DNA of 64,000 nt. Origin: Lysobacter sp. Root916 (GTDB taxonomy: Bacteria > Pseudomonadota > Gammaproteobacteria > Xanthomonadales > Xanthomonadaceae). The stretch lies in the NCBI RefSeq assembly GCF_001429785.1, contig NZ_LMJF01000015.1, forward strand, positions 196,550 to 260,549, read 5' to 3'. Below, one piece after another: positions 49,796-62,500 of this stretch; position 1 is the first letter of the stretch; each line of letters starts with the position of its first letter. The notes beneath the pieces are model-generated. The model was not told the origin of the DNA, ran no database searches, and was given only the letters and a program-made list of their open reading frames with translations. Position numbers and translations under genes: made by a program.

Positions 49796-50013
49796 ATACC
49801 GCGCGCATCGTCCAGGGCGCGCAGGTAACGCAACCATCGGCGTGGCGTGCCGTAATGGCGGTGCGTCGCCTGCGCTTGTTGCACCAGCCGCTTGAGCGCT
49901 TTCTTGTCCGCCGCTGGGTATTACAACCCGAAGGCCTCGATGACCTCGATTCCGGTGTCCAGGAAGCGGGCGCGCCAGGCTTCGATGCGGCGCAATTGTT
50001 CGGAAATCGCCAT
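49796..50013 (-). pseudogene. DUF615-like (YjgA-type) remnant with an in-frame stop
   Basis: ATG 50013 opens a 30-codon frame (MAISEQLRRIEAWRARFLDT, then GIEVIEAFGL), then TAA, then YPAADKKALKRLVQQAQ in the same frame up to about 49796. It aligns without gaps to the C-terminal third of the intact YjgA encoded 34 bases upstream: LRRIEAWRARFLD with [13 protein letters not shown], and YPAADKKALKRLV with [13 protein letters not shown]. The stop replaces a Glu codon (GAA to TAA would do it). Divergence is too great for a recent duplication. No proper end exists before tldD. Confidence 0.6.
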
Positions 50014-50047
50014 GGCGGCGCCTGTGTCGCCTGGTTCGAGACGGGGT

Positions 50048-50602
50048 TTATTCGGCCTCGTCGTCGTCGCCGCCGGCATCGTTGCCGCCCATCATCACCG
50101 CGCGCAGTTCGCGGTAAAGCTCGCGGAACGAGTGCGGCGGTTTGTTGCGCTTGCGCTCTTCCAGGGTGTTGCGCACGAGCTGGCGCAGGCGCTGGCGATC
50201 CGCTTGCGGGTGTTCGTCGATCAGTTCGGCCAGTTCCGCGTCGCCGCCTTCGAGCAGGCGGTCGCGCCAGGACTCGGCGCGGTGCATGGCCGCGACCTCG
50301 CGCCGGCCGGCCTCGCCGTTGACGTCGAGCGCGTCGCGGATCGCTTCCAGCGTGGCGTCGTCCTCGCGCCGCATCTGCTTGGCCAGGTAGGCCAGCTGGC
50401 GCTTGTGGGCGATGTGCGCGGTGATGCGCCGGCATTCGCGGATATGCGGCAGCAGGCCCTCCGGGATCGGCAGCCGCGCCAGCTGGGCGTCGGTCAGCTT
50501 GGACAACTGTTCGCCCAGGGACAGCACTTCCAGCGCCTCGCGCCGGTTCTGGCTGCGGCTGGGGCTGAAAAATTCGCCGGTTTCGTCGTCTCTGCCGCGC
50601 AT
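50048..50602 (-). CDS. yjgA: Ribosome biogenesis factor YjgA (DarP)
   Basis: 184 residues from ATG 50602 behind GAGGTGG; ATG 50626 is also in frame. DUF615 motifs: [45 protein letters not shown], and the C-terminal [36 protein letters not shown]. The protein binds pre-50S particles and promotes large-subunit assembly. It lies on the minus strand between tldD and pmbA, a conserved location. A decayed relative of its C-terminal part follows downstream. Confidence 0.93.
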   Translation of the reverse strand: MRGRDDETGEFFSPSRSQNRREALEVLSLGEQLSKLTDAQLARLPIPEGLLPHIRECRRITAHIAHKRQLAYLAKQMRREDDATLEAIRDALDVNGEAGRREVAAMHRAESWRDRLLEGGDAELAELIDEHPQADRQRLRQLVRNTLEERKRNKPPHSFRELYRELRAVMMGGNDAGGDDDEAE

Positions 50603-50679
50603 CGCTACCACCTCTCCTACCGTCAAACCGAATCGAAATCCCGCGACGCCACGGCGTCACGGCAGCTAAGGATAAGACA

Positions 50680-52083
50680 TTGAACGCAGTCGCCCTCCGT
50701 CAGACCGCTCCGGCCCACGTCATCACCGATCCGGAGGCGCGCCTGGACGCTCTGTCCGGCTTGTCCCAGCGCCTGCTCGAGGCCGCGCGCGCGCGCGGCG
50801 CCAGCCAGGCCGAGGTCTCGTGCTCGGAAGAGGCCGGCCTTAACGTGAACGTGCGCATGGGCGAGGTCGAGACCGTCGAGGCCACCCGCGACCGCGGTAT
50901 CGCGATCACGGTCTATTTCGGCCGCCGCAAGGGCAGCGCCAGCACCGCCGACCTGCGCGACGACAGCCTGGAGGCCACCGTCGAGCAGGCCTGCGCGATC
51001 GCGCGCTACACCGAGGACGACCCCGCCGCGGGTCTCGCCGACGCCGAGTTGATGGCCCCCGCCCAGGACCAGGGTGGCTGGCGCGCGTTCGACAGCTGGC
51101 ATCCGTGGATGCTGGAGGCCGACCGCGCGGTCGATCTGGCCCTGGCCTGCGAGGCCGCCGGCCGCGAGTTCGACGCGCGGGTGGAGAACTCCGACGGCGC
51201 CTCGATCGGCACCGGCGCCAGCCTGGGCGTGTACGCCAATTCGCACGGCTTCATCGGCCGCGAGGGCAGCACCCAGCACAGCCTGAGTTGCGCCCTGATC
51301 GCCGGCCGTGGCGAGGCCATGCAGCGCGACGGCTGGTACAGCATCGCCCTGGCCGAGAACGACCTGGAAACGACCGCCGCGATCGGCCGCCATGCCGCGC
51401 AACGCGCGGTGTCGCGCCTGGCGCCGCGGCAGATCGCGACCGGCAAGTACCCGGTGTTGTACGCGGCCGAATCGGCGCGTTCCCTGATCGGCCACCTGCT
51501 CGGCGCGGTTTCGGGCGGCGCGCTGTACCGGCGCGCGAGTTTCCTGTTGGATTCCGCCGGCACCCGCCTGTTTCCGGAGTGGTTCTCGATCCGCGAGCGG
51601 CCGTTCCTGCAGCGCGGCTTCCGCTCCAGCGCCTTCGACGCCGAGGGCGTGGCCACGCGCGAATCGGCGCTGGTGAGCGACGGCGTACTGCAGCGCTACA
51701 TCCTGGGCAGCTATTCGGCGCGCAAGCTCGGGTTGCAGAGCACCGCCAACGCCGGCGGCGTGCACAACCTGGAGGTCGCCGCCAACGCCGGCGATTTCGA
51801 AGCCATGCTGCGCGGCATGGGTCGCGGCCTGCTGGTGACCGAACTGATGGGGCAGGGCGTGAACACGGTGACCGGCGATTACTCGCGCGGCGCGGCCGGC
51901 TACTGGGTCGAGCACGGCCAGATCCAGCATCCGGTCGACGGCATCACCATCGCCGGCAATCTCAAGCGCATGTTCCAGGCCATCGAGGCGGTCGGCAGCG
52001 ACGTCGACCCGCGTTCGCACCTGCACACCGGTTCGATCCTGGTCGGGCGCATGACCGTCGCCGGCGACGCCGGCGAGGGCTGA
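50680..52083 (+). CDS. pmbA: TldE/PmbA metalloprotease partner
   Basis: 467 residues from TTG 50680 (MNAVALRQTAPAHV), divergent from yjgA with 77 bases between start codons. The fold is like TldD but lacks HExxxH, as in PmbA. Typical segments are SHGFIGREGSTQHSLSCALIA, GKYPVLYAAESARSLIGHLLGA and the C-terminal GAAGYWVEHGQIQHPVDGITIAGNL. With TldD it forms the peptide-degrading heterodimer that matures microcin B17 in E. coli and helps degrade CcdA. A substrate in this organism is not indicated. Confidence 0.95.
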   Translation: MNAVALRQTAPAHVITDPEARLDALSGLSQRLLEAARARGASQAEVSCSEEAGLNVNVRMGEVETVEATRDRGIAITVYFGRRKGSASTADLRDDSLEATVEQACAIARYTEDDPAAGLADAELMAPAQDQGGWRAFDSWHPWMLEADRAVDLALACEAAGREFDARVENSDGASIGTGASLGVYANSHGFIGREGSTQHSLSCALIAGRGEAMQRDGWYSIALAENDLETTAAIGRHAAQRAVSRLAPRQIATGKYPVLYAAESARSLIGHLLGAVSGGALYRRASFLLDSAGTRLFPEWFSIRERPFLQRGFRSSAFDAEGVATRESALVSDGVLQRYILGSYSARKLGLQSTANAGGVHNLEVAANAGDFEAMLRGMGRGLLVTELMGQGVNTVTGDYSRGAAGYWVEHGQIQHPVDGITIAGNLKRMFQAIEAVGSDVDPRSHLHTGSILVGRMTVAGDAGEG

Positions 52084-52310
52084 GCCCGACGCCGACGCCG
52101 GCTTGTCATCCCGACCGGTCATGCTGCGCCAGCGCAGCCGCCTGGCCGTTGCCGGGCGGCGCTTGCGTTGCTACGAAGGTCGCGCCCTGCGGACCGTGCG
52201 CCGCCGTCCTTGACAGCGGTGGCTACGCGGCTGAGAGTGGGCCGGCTGGGGCGACCCGTACGGTCGTCGCCAATGCCATCCAAACGGGAACTGGAAAGGG
52301 GAAACAAGGA

Positions 52311-52694
52311 ATGAGCGATATCAACGAATCATCGGCCGACGGCAACTCCGAAGACCGCACCCTGGCGCTGATCACCCATCTGTCGGCCATCGTGGCTGGC
52401 TTCGTGGTCCCGCTGATCATCTGGTTGATCAACAAGGACAAGCCGGAGAAGTCGTTCCTGATCGATCAGGCGAAGGAAGCGTTGAACTTCAACATCACGC
52501 TGCTGATCGTCTATGTGATCTTGACCGTGGTCATCACGATCCTCACGATCGTCACGCTGGGTCTGGGTAGCGTTCTGTCGATCCTGATCTGGCTGGTCTG
52601 GCTGGGTTCGATCGTGCTGTTCATCATCGGCGGCATCAAGGCCAACAACGGTGAGCGTTATCGCTATCCGTTCGCGCTGCGCCTGATCAAGTAA
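52311..52694 (+). CDS. DUF4870 small membrane protein
   Basis: 127 residues from ATG 52311 (AAGGA five bases upstream). It has two to three hydrophobic helices in the DUF4870/Tic20-like pattern: THLSAIVAGFVVPLIIWLI, DQAKEALNFNITLLIVYVI, then a long helix and GGIKANNGERYRYPFALRLIK. The family is small inner-membrane proteins of unknown role. A TTGACA (52210-52215) about 95 bases upstream could be its -35, although the -10 is poor. The 227-base gap before the gene holds no other gene. It is followed by an intrinsic terminator. Confidence 0.85.
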   Translation: MSDINESSADGNSEDRTLALITHLSAIVAGFVVPLIIWLINKDKPEKSFLIDQAKEALNFNITLLIVYVILTVVITILTIVTLGLGSVLSILIWLVWLGSIVLFIIGGIKANNGERYRYPFALRLIK

Positions 52695-52718
52695 TCGATC
52701 GCGCAAACGTAGTGCCCG

Positions 52719-52743
52719 ACGGGCCCGGCATTGCCGGGCCCGT
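52719..52743 (+). terminator. Intrinsic terminator of the DUF4870 gene
   Basis: Stem ACGGGCCCGGC / GCCGGGCCCGT with a 3-nt loop and trailing TGCGTTTT, 24 bases past the stop codon. Confidence 0.85.
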
Positions 52744-52830
52744 TGCGTTTTGGGGGCTCGCTATCTCCGCGAAGGCGGGGGTCTGGTGTCTTTGGCGCCC
52801 TTCTACAGACGACTCCTACGCTTCGCTTCT

Positions 52831-52990
52831 GGCTCCCTCCTCTTTGCTTCTAGCTCCCTCCTTTGGAAAAGGGTGAAGCCGTGCGTTTACGAACCGCAGG
52901 TTCGTGCACGGCTGAACGCTAGCAAGCTCTTGCCCTTAGCTCCCTCCTTTGGAAAAGGAGGGTTGGGGAGGATTTGCTTTGGCTTTGCTC
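52831..52990. repeat. Family A repeat (diverged copy) with M2 module
   Basis: The family-A unit is CTCCCTCCTTTGGAAAAGGAGGGTTGGGGAGGATTTGC in spirit (52940-52978), with a truncated second unit at 52853-52875. Between them, 52871-52923 is the M2 module shared with 33938-33990. This diverged copy has CCTCC in place of the C-run but keeps the pairing, so compensating changes have preserved the hairpin. Confidence 0.7.
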
Positions 52991-53000
52991 TCGTCTCTTC

Positions 53001-53150
53001 TTGACGAAAGTCAAAGGCTTCCGCCTGCTGCGCATGCGGGTCACTTTCTCTTGCTAGCCCAAGAGAAAGTAACCAAAGAGAAGGGCTAGCGTGACCAACC
53101 CGGACGTCCCTGTCCATTCGAAAAACGGCGCGCGTCCTGCGCGCCGCCCT
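53001..53150. repeat. Intergenic repeat with CACTTTCTC / GAGAAAGTAACC arms (family C)
   Basis: GGGTCACTTTCTCTTG and CAAGAGAAAGTAACCAAAGAGAA form an inverted pair (about 53038-53082), followed by GGGCTAGCGTGACC and a GCGCGC hairpin (53127-53143). Similar AAAGTAACC repeats occur in many proteobacterial genomes. No coding frame is supported. Together with its neighbours it makes up the 804-base gene-free gap between DUF4870 and ispA. Confidence 0.6.
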
Positions 53151-53259
53151 TCGGGTCTACGGTTGGTCGAGTGAGTGCGTTGCTTTTGGATTTCAATGCC
53201 GCAACAACGGCAACGGCATTGCAACCGCACTCGTAACCGCCGCGCATCGCTGCTTTGTC

Positions 53260-53294
53260 GTCATCCCGGCGAAAGCGGAGATCCAGTGACTTTA
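53260..53294. repeat. GTCATCCCGGCGAAAGCGG-type repeat (family D)
   Basis: GTCATCCCGGCGAAAGCGGA, then GATCCAGTGACTTT, resembles the widespread proteobacterial intergenic repeat of the form GTCATTCCCGCGAAAGCGGG. A diverged relative lies near 52757-52790 (CTCCGCGAAGGCGGGGGTCTGG). Confidence 0.6.
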
Positions 53295-53325
53295 GATCGC
53301 GGCCGAAACTGCGACGCTATTCGCC

Positions 53326-53410
53326 CGTAGGATGCGGTGAGCGTTAGGCGAACCGCATCGTCGCGGGACTCCGGGTGATCGCGATGATGCGGTTTTCACC
53401 GCATCCTACG
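53326..53410. repeat. Paired palindromic repeat (family B, copies 2 and 3)
   Basis: Outer arms CGTAGGATGCGGTGA (53326-53340) and TCACCGCATCCTACG (53396-53410) pair perfectly over 15 bp. Each half is itself a small palindrome (GATGCGGT...ACCGCATC). The left half is the inverse of 22873-22910, with 34 of 38 bases the same. It lies 88 bases after the ispA stop codon. Confidence 0.8.
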
Positions 53411-53498
53411 AAACGCGCTCCGAGCGGGCGCTGCGGATGTTTGGGCAAACCGCATTGCTGTGTGGAGCCTGCGGTCGCGCGAGCGTCGCTCGCGCGAG

Positions 53499-54380
53499 TC
53501 AATGATCGCGTCGCGCCGCGAACTCGCCTAGTTCGGTCAGCGCCACGGCTTTGGCGCCGAAGGGCGCCAGCGCGGCGCGCATGGTTTCCAGCAGCGCGTC
53601 CAGGCGCGCGCGCGACCCGTCCAGGCCGATCAGGGCGGGGAAGGTCGCTTTGTCCTGGGCGGCGTCCTTGCCGGCGGTCTTGCCCAGCGTGGCACTGCTG
53701 CCTTCGACGTCGAGAATGTCGTCGCGGACCTGGAAAGCCAAGCCCAAGGCCTGCGCGTAGCGGTCCAGGGCGTCCAGCGCCGCCGCATCGGCGCCACCGC
53801 AGAGCGCGCCCATGCGCACCGCGGCGCGGATCAGGGCGCCGGTCTTGAGCGCGTGCAGACGTTCCAGTGCGGACAGGTCCAGCGCCGCGCCGGTGCCGGT
53901 GGCGGCTATGTCCAGGGCCTGGCCGCCGCACATGCCCGAAGCGCCGGCGGCCTCGGCCAGGCTGCGCAGCAGGGCCACGCGTACGCCGTCGCCAGCCGCG
54001 GTCTCGGCCAGCACGCTGAAGGCCAGCGACTGCAGCGCGTCGCCGGCCAGGATCGCGGTGGCTTCGTCGTAGGCCACGTGCACGGTCGGTTGGCCACGGC
54101 GCAGGGCGTCGTCGTCCATGGCGGGCAGATCGTCGTGGACCAGCGAATAGGCATGGATCAGTTCGACCGCGGCCGCGGGCGCGTCCAGCGCGGCCTCGTC
54201 GGCATCGAACAGCGCGCCGGCCGCGTAGACCAACAGCGGGCGCAGACGCTTGCCGCCCAGCAGCACCGCATGGCGCATGGCCGCGTGCAGCGCTTGCGGC
54301 GAGGCGTTCGGGTCGGGCAGCGCGCGTACCAGCGCGGCGTCGGCGCGTTCGCGCCAGACGGCCAGGCGCGGATCACGCAT
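53499..54380 (-). CDS. ispA: Farnesyl diphosphate synthase
   Basis: 293 residues. The first Asp-rich motif is DDLPAMDDD (83-91), the second is DDILD in [12 protein letters not shown], with the substrate region GGKRLRPLL and lysine KTGALI. It condenses IPP with DMAPP and GPP to make farnesyl diphosphate for quinones and undecaprenyl phosphate. The first motif is followed by RRGQPTVH, typical of bacterial FPP synthases. Its start overlaps the end of xseB by eight bases, so the two are co-translated. The gene-free repeat zone lies downstream. Confidence 0.95.
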   Translation of the reverse strand: MRDPRLAVWRERADAALVRALPDPNASPQALHAAMRHAVLLGGKRLRPLLVYAAGALFDADEAALDAPAAAVELIHAYSLVHDDLPAMDDDALRRGQPTVHVAYDEATAILAGDALQSLAFSVLAETAAGDGVRVALLRSLAEAAGASGMCGGQALDIAATGTGAALDLSALERLHALKTGALIRAAVRMGALCGGADAAALDALDRYAQALGLAFQVRDDILDVEGSSATLGKTAGKDAAQDKATFPALIGLDGSRARLDALLETMRAALAPFGAKAVALTELGEFAARRDH

Positions 54381-54639
54381 CGGAGGCGTTGGGCGAGCCG
54401 GAATAGGGTTCGGCGCTGGCCGGGTCCTGCGGGTCGCTGAGCAAGCGCACGCGCAGCTCGGCCTCTTCCAGCGCGGTCTGGCAGCGGCGGTACAGGCCCA
54501 CGCCGCGTTCGTAGGCGGCGAGCGAATCTTCCAGGCTCATCTCGCCGTGTTCCATCTTCTCGACCAACTGTTCGAGCGCATCCAGCGATTGCTCGAAATC
54601 GGTCACGGGCGAGGGCTCGTTGGCGGCTTTACGTGGCAT
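54373..54639 (-). CDS. xseB: Exodeoxyribonuclease VII small subunit
   Basis: 88 residues with the XseB signature [47 protein letters not shown], split here only for reading. It is all helical and binds the large subunit XseA, which is not in the window, to degrade single-stranded DNA into short oligonucleotides. It overlaps ispA, the standard gene order. The C-terminal tail ([20 protein letters not shown]) is acidic and disordered. The start ATG lies 60 bases past the tilS stop. Confidence 0.93.
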   Translation of the reverse strand: MPRKAANEPSPVTDFEQSLDALEQLVEKMEHGEMSLEDSLAAYERGVGLYRRCQTALEEAELRVRLLSDPQDPASAEPYSGSPNASDA

Positions 54640-54699
54640 GCGACAAGTGTGCGGCGCGGGCTGCGCGGGGTCAACGCGTGCGCGCGTCGCGCGCCACGC

Positions 54700-57163
<2,464 letters not shown>

Positions 57164-57179
57164 CGCGGGCAGCGGCTTG

Positions 57180-57719
57180 TCATCGCCGAGGTCGGCGATT
57201 CGCGTATTGCGCTACCCAGACTTCCTGCTCCTGGGTGTCGGGTACCTGGACCCTCCGCGTCGCGCTGAGCACGGCGAAGACTTTTGCGCTGTCGATGCCG
57301 ATATCGCAAAGCACGCAGGCAGCGATCAGGCCGGTCCGTCCGATTCCCGCACGACAATGGAGCACGATCGAGCGTCCGGATCGTAATTGCGTCAGGAGTT
57401 CAGCGACGAGGCGGCCGGTCTTGTCCACGCAGTCAGGTGTCTGGCGATCCGGGATCGGGAACGACAAATAGTCGATGCCACAGGCTTCGCACGCGCGCGC
57501 CTCATCGGCGAGACCTAGTTCGTGTGCTTCATGGGATTCGAGTAAGGACACGACCGTGTCGACGCCTGCGCGTCTCCAGCCGGTCAGTTCGTCCTCCAAC
57601 CATTCGCCCGCTCGCGGTCGAGGCGCCAAGGCCAGGCGTAGGGGCGAGATATCGCCTACCCAGTAGAGATCGGGTGTCATTCGAAAGAGTGCTTCCAGTT
57701 GGGACGGAATGCGGCGCAT
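57180..57719 (-). CDS. Protein-tyrosine/dual-specificity phosphatase-like protein
   Basis: 179 residues (166 from ATG 57680). The P-loop HCRAGIGRTG carries the CX5R active site, and an upstream general-acid-like Asp is in FPIPDRQTPD. This is a cysteine-based phosphatase of the small bacterial DSP type acting in the cytoplasm. It lies 13 bases after the transglycosylase-like gene on the same strand, so the two are probably co-transcribed, an unusual pair. Substrates could be a phosphoprotein or a small phosphorylated ligand. It is short but complete for the catalytic fold. Confidence 0.85.
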   Translation of the reverse strand: MRRIPSQLEALFRMTPDLYWVGDISPLRLALAPRPRAGEWLEDELTGWRRAGVDTVVSLLESHEAHELGLADEARACEACGIDYLSFPIPDRQTPDCVDKTGRLVAELLTQLRSGRSIVLHCRAGIGRTGLIAACVLCDIGIDSAKVFAVLSATRRVQVPDTQEQEVWVAQYANRRPRR

Positions 57720-57732
57720 TCCGGTGCTGCGA

Positions 57733-58422
57733 CTAGCGCGCGGTCGCTGTTGGTTTAAGCCGGACGAGGTCGCGCTGCAGATCGATATCCGTCGCGCTCA
57801 CGCCGAACTGCTGTGCCACATACGCATAACGTGAGCGGAAACGCTCTGGGTTTCGGCTCGGATCGAAATAGGACGGTCCGCGCATCAAAGCGATCAACGC
57901 GATGCGTTCGGCCTGAGTCGTTTGCTCGAAAGGCACGCCAAAATACGCGTGTGAGGCCTCGCCCAGTCCGCGTGCGTCGCGGCCCATCCAGGCTCGGTCG
58001 AGGGCGAAGTCCGCGATCTGTTCGGCTGACCGTTCGTTGCTCACGCGAATGGTGGCGGCGATGCCCGCAAGATGCCAACGCGCGCCGCGCAGATCTGGTG
58101 TGTGTTCCAAGACAATCTGACGTGAAACCGAGGACGATAGATCGTACTCAGATACCAGGTTGGGCCGTCGGTCGTGCTGAACACCGCGGAATACCAACCA
58201 AATCAACTTCAGCGGATCCAGGCGCTCAGCCCGCATTGGGCCTTCGCCGCCCAGCGACGCCCAATAGATCGCGCGCACTTCGTCGGGATAGCTGCGCTGC
58301 GCGCGCGGCAGTTCTTGCGGCAGCGCGCTGGCGCCGTACCAGTACAGGCCGTAGAAAAAGCAAACGAAGCAGCCGGTCAGCAGCAAAGCCGCGCCTACGA
58401 TCCCTTTCAGCCAGCCGCCCAT
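57733..58422 (-). CDS. Degenerate transglycosylase (GT51-like) membrane protein
   Basis: 229 residues. There is an N-terminal membrane helix (GIVGAALLLTGCFVCFFYGLYWYG), then a shortened GT51-like domain. SSSVSRQIVLE corresponds to the GGSTITQQ motif region, and GLGEASHAYFGVPFEQTTQAERIALIALMRGPSYFDPSRNPERF matches the C-terminal half of peptidoglycan glycosyltransferases. The first motif with catalytic Glu (EDxxFxxH) is missing; the equivalent is VRAIYWASLGGEG. It is therefore probably inactive or altered, perhaps a regulator or lipid-II binder. It lies between accA and the phosphatase on the same strand. Confidence 0.75.
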   Translation of the reverse strand: MGGWLKGIVGAALLLTGCFVCFFYGLYWYGASALPQELPRAQRSYPDEVRAIYWASLGGEGPMRAERLDPLKLIWLVFRGVQHDRRPNLVSEYDLSSSVSRQIVLEHTPDLRGARWHLAGIAATIRVSNERSAEQIADFALDRAWMGRDARGLGEASHAYFGVPFEQTTQAERIALIALMRGPSYFDPSRNPERFRSRYAYVAQQFGVSATDIDLQRDLVRLKPTATAR

Positions 58423-58438
58423 GGCGAAGGCCGCGCGC

Positions 58439-59398
<960 letters not shown>

Positions 59399-59476
59399 GC
59401 TCGGGCCGGGGCCGGAAAGGGGCACAGTCTAGCCCAGGGGGGCGGACCGTACCGAGGGGTAGGGGGGAGGGGCAGG

Positions 59477-59551
59477 AGTGAGCGTAGAGGAGTGAGGAGT
59501 GAGCGAAAGCTGGTACCGCCCTTGCTCACTCCTCACTCCTCTACGCTCACT
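59477..59551. repeat. 28-bp perfect inverted repeat between dnaE and accA
   Basis: Arms 59477-59504 and 59524-59551 are perfectly complementary over 28 bp with a 19-nt loop. The motif is AGTGAGCGTAGAGGAGTGAG. It is related to 25747-25776. It begins eight bases after the dnaE stop codon (minus strand) and lies 78 bases before accA. It could act as a terminator or attenuator, or as a protected mRNA end. Confidence 0.85.
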
Positions 59552-59559
59552 TCTCGCTT

Positions 59560-62500
59560 CTAGCCCCCAGCCCAGGGCTTGGCCAGGGTCAGCTTGACCG
59601 CGCGCACGCCGGGCTGGGCGCGCAGCGTGCCGACCAGGTCGGCGTCCACGCGCACCGACTGGCCGCCGTTGAGATCGAGCATGCCGGCCGCGCCGGCGCG
59701 CAGCAGGTCCAGGCGGATCGGCGTCTGCCCGGGGCGGTTCTTGGCCAGCAGCGCGTCCACGCGTTGCCAGGTGCCGGGCACGCGCAGGTCCAGGCGCATC
59801 GACAGGCGCTGCGCGTGCTTGGCGCAGACCTGCGAGTACTCCCAGCAGCGCTGCGCGCGCAAGGCGAAGCCGCCGCTGAAGGCGTCCTCGCGCAGGCCGC
59901 CCTGCACGATCAGCAGGCGGTCGCGCGCGAGCAGGGAGGCGAACTCGCCGTAGGTCTCGGCGAAGAAGGCGCATTCGAGCCGGCCGCGGCCGTCCTCGAT
60001 CTGCACGAACATCTGGCTGTCGCCCTTCTTGCGCAGGCCGACGACCTGGCCGGCCACCACCACTTCCAGTTCCGGGCGCCAGCCGCTGCGCGCGCTCTCG
60101 GGGCGGTTCTCCCATATCCGGTCGAGCTCGCCCAGATCGTTGCCGACCAGGCCGCGCAATTCGTCGCGATAGGGGTCGAAGGGATGGCCGCTGAGGTAGT
60201 GGCCCAGGGTTTCGCGTTCGCCGGCCAGCAACTGCGCCAGCGGCCACTCGTCGGCTTCCGACAGGTCCAGGTGCAGCGCCGGCGCGGCGGCCTCGAAGCC
60301 GCCGAACAGCGAGACCTGGCCGGCGTCGCGCTCGCGCGCGAGCTGGTCGGTGGCCTTGAGCACCTCCGGCAGCTGCAGCATCAGGCTCGCGCGGTTCTTG
60401 CCCAGCCGATCCAGGGCGCCGGCCTGGGTCATCGCCTCCAGCGCGCGCCGGTTGAGCTTGCCGCTGTCGACGCGTTTGCAGAAATCCAGCAGATCGTCGA
60501 AGGGCCCGGCGCGGCGCGCATCGACGATGGCCTCGCAGGCGCCGCGGCCGACGCCCTTCACCGCGCCCAGGCCGTAGCGGATGGTGCGCGCGTCCTTGGC
60601 TTCGAACATGTAGGCCGAGGCGTCCACGTCCGGCGGCAGCACGTCCAGGCCCATGGTGCGCGCTTCGTCGAGGAAGCCGACGATCTTGTCGGTGTTGTCC
60701 ATGTCCGAGGACAGCACCGCGGCCATGAATTCGGCCGGGTAGTGCACCTTCAGCCAGGCGGTCTGATACGCGACCAGGGCGTAGGCGGCCGAGTGCGACT
60801 TGTTGAAGCCGTACTCGGCGAACTTCTCCATCAAGTCGAAGATCGGGCTGGCCTGCTTGGCCGGGATGCCGCGTTCGGCGCAACCGGCCTCGAACTTGGC
60901 GCGCTCCTTCGCCATTTCCTCGGGCTTCTTCTTGCCCATCGCGCGGCGCAGCATGTCGGCGCCACCGAGCGTGTAGCCCGCCAGCACCTGGGCGATCTGC
61001 ATCACCTGTTCCTGGTACACGATGACGCCGTAGGTCGGCGACAGCACGGGTTCCAGCGAGGCGTGCGGATAACTGACTTCGGTGTTGCCGTGCTTACGAT
61101 CGACCCATTCGCGATCCATCCCCGAGCCTAGCGGGCCGGGACGGAACAGCGCGGCGAGCGCGATGATGTCTTCGAAGGTGTCGGGCTTGGCGCGCTTGAG
61201 CAGCTCGCGCATGCCGCGCGATTCGAACTGGAACACCGCGACCGTATCGCCGCGCGCGAACAGCTCGTAGCTGAGCTTGTCGTCCAGCTCCAGCGCCGTG
61301 ATGTCCAACGGCGCTTCGCCGGCCGCGGCGCGGCGCAGGTTGATCGCCTTCACCGCCCAATCGATGATCGTGAGCGTGCGCAGGCCGAGGAAGTCGAACT
61401 TGACCAGGCCGACGGCTTCGACGTCGTCCTTGTCGAACTGGGTGACCGGGTTGCGGCCGCGGCCTTCGCCGTCGTGTTCGGCGAACAGCGGGCAGAAGTC
61501 GCTCAGCGGCGAGGGCGCGATCACCACGCCGCCGGCGTGCTTGCCGGCGTTGCGGGTCAGGTCTTCCAGGCTCAACGCCAGGTCGAGCAAGTCGCGTACG
61601 TCATCCTCGGTGCGGTAGCGGTCGATCAGGTCGGCCGAGGCCAGCATCGGGTTCTGCTTGGCCGCGTCGGTGTTGCCCAGCGCGTCGTCCAGGCTGATGC
61701 CCAGGGTGTTCGGGATCAGCTTGGCGATGCCGTCGACGAAGCCGTAGGGATGGCCGAGCACGCGTCCGGAGTCGCGCACCACCGCCTTGGCGGCCATGGT
61801 GCCGTAGGTGATGATCTGGCTGACGCGGTCGCGGCCGTACTTGGCGGCGACGTAGTCGATCACCTCGTCGCGCCGATCCATGCAGAAGTCGATGTCGAAG
61901 TCGGGCATCGACACGCGTTCGGGATTGAGGAATCGCTCGAACAGCAGGTCGTAGGGCAGCGGGTCCAGATCGGTGATGCCCAGCGCCCAGGCCACCAGCG
62001 AGCCGGCGCCCGAACCGCGGCCCGGACCGACCGGGATGCCGTGGTCCTTGGCCCAGTTGATGAAGTCCGCGACGATCAGGAAGTAGCCGGGGAAGCCCAT
62101 CTTGATGATGACGTCGAGCTCGATCTCGAGCCGGTCGTCGTAATCCTGGCGGCTCTTGCCGTCCGCCAGCGGGGCCTTCTCCAGGCGCTTTTCCAGGCCC
62201 TCGCGCGCGGAGTTGCGCAGCCAGCTCTCGATGGTGTGCTCGCTGGGCACCGGGAACGCCGGCAGGGCGTACTCGCCCAGCTTGAGTTCGACGTTGCAGC
62301 GCGTCGCCAATGCCACCGCGTTGTCGATCGCATCGGGGATGTCGGCGAACAGCTCGGCCATCTCCTCCGACGATTTCAGGTACTGCTCTTCGCTGTAGTC
62401 GCGCGGGCGCTTGGGATCGTCGAGCACGCGGCCCGAGGCGATGCACACGCGCGCCTCGTGGGCTTCGAAACCGTCGCGGTCGAGGAAGCGCGCGTCGTTG

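Noticed and set aside
52887-53117. Open frame of 76 codons in the repeat zone upstream of ispA
   Set aside because: It is composed entirely of repeat DNA, has no homology and no ribosome site.
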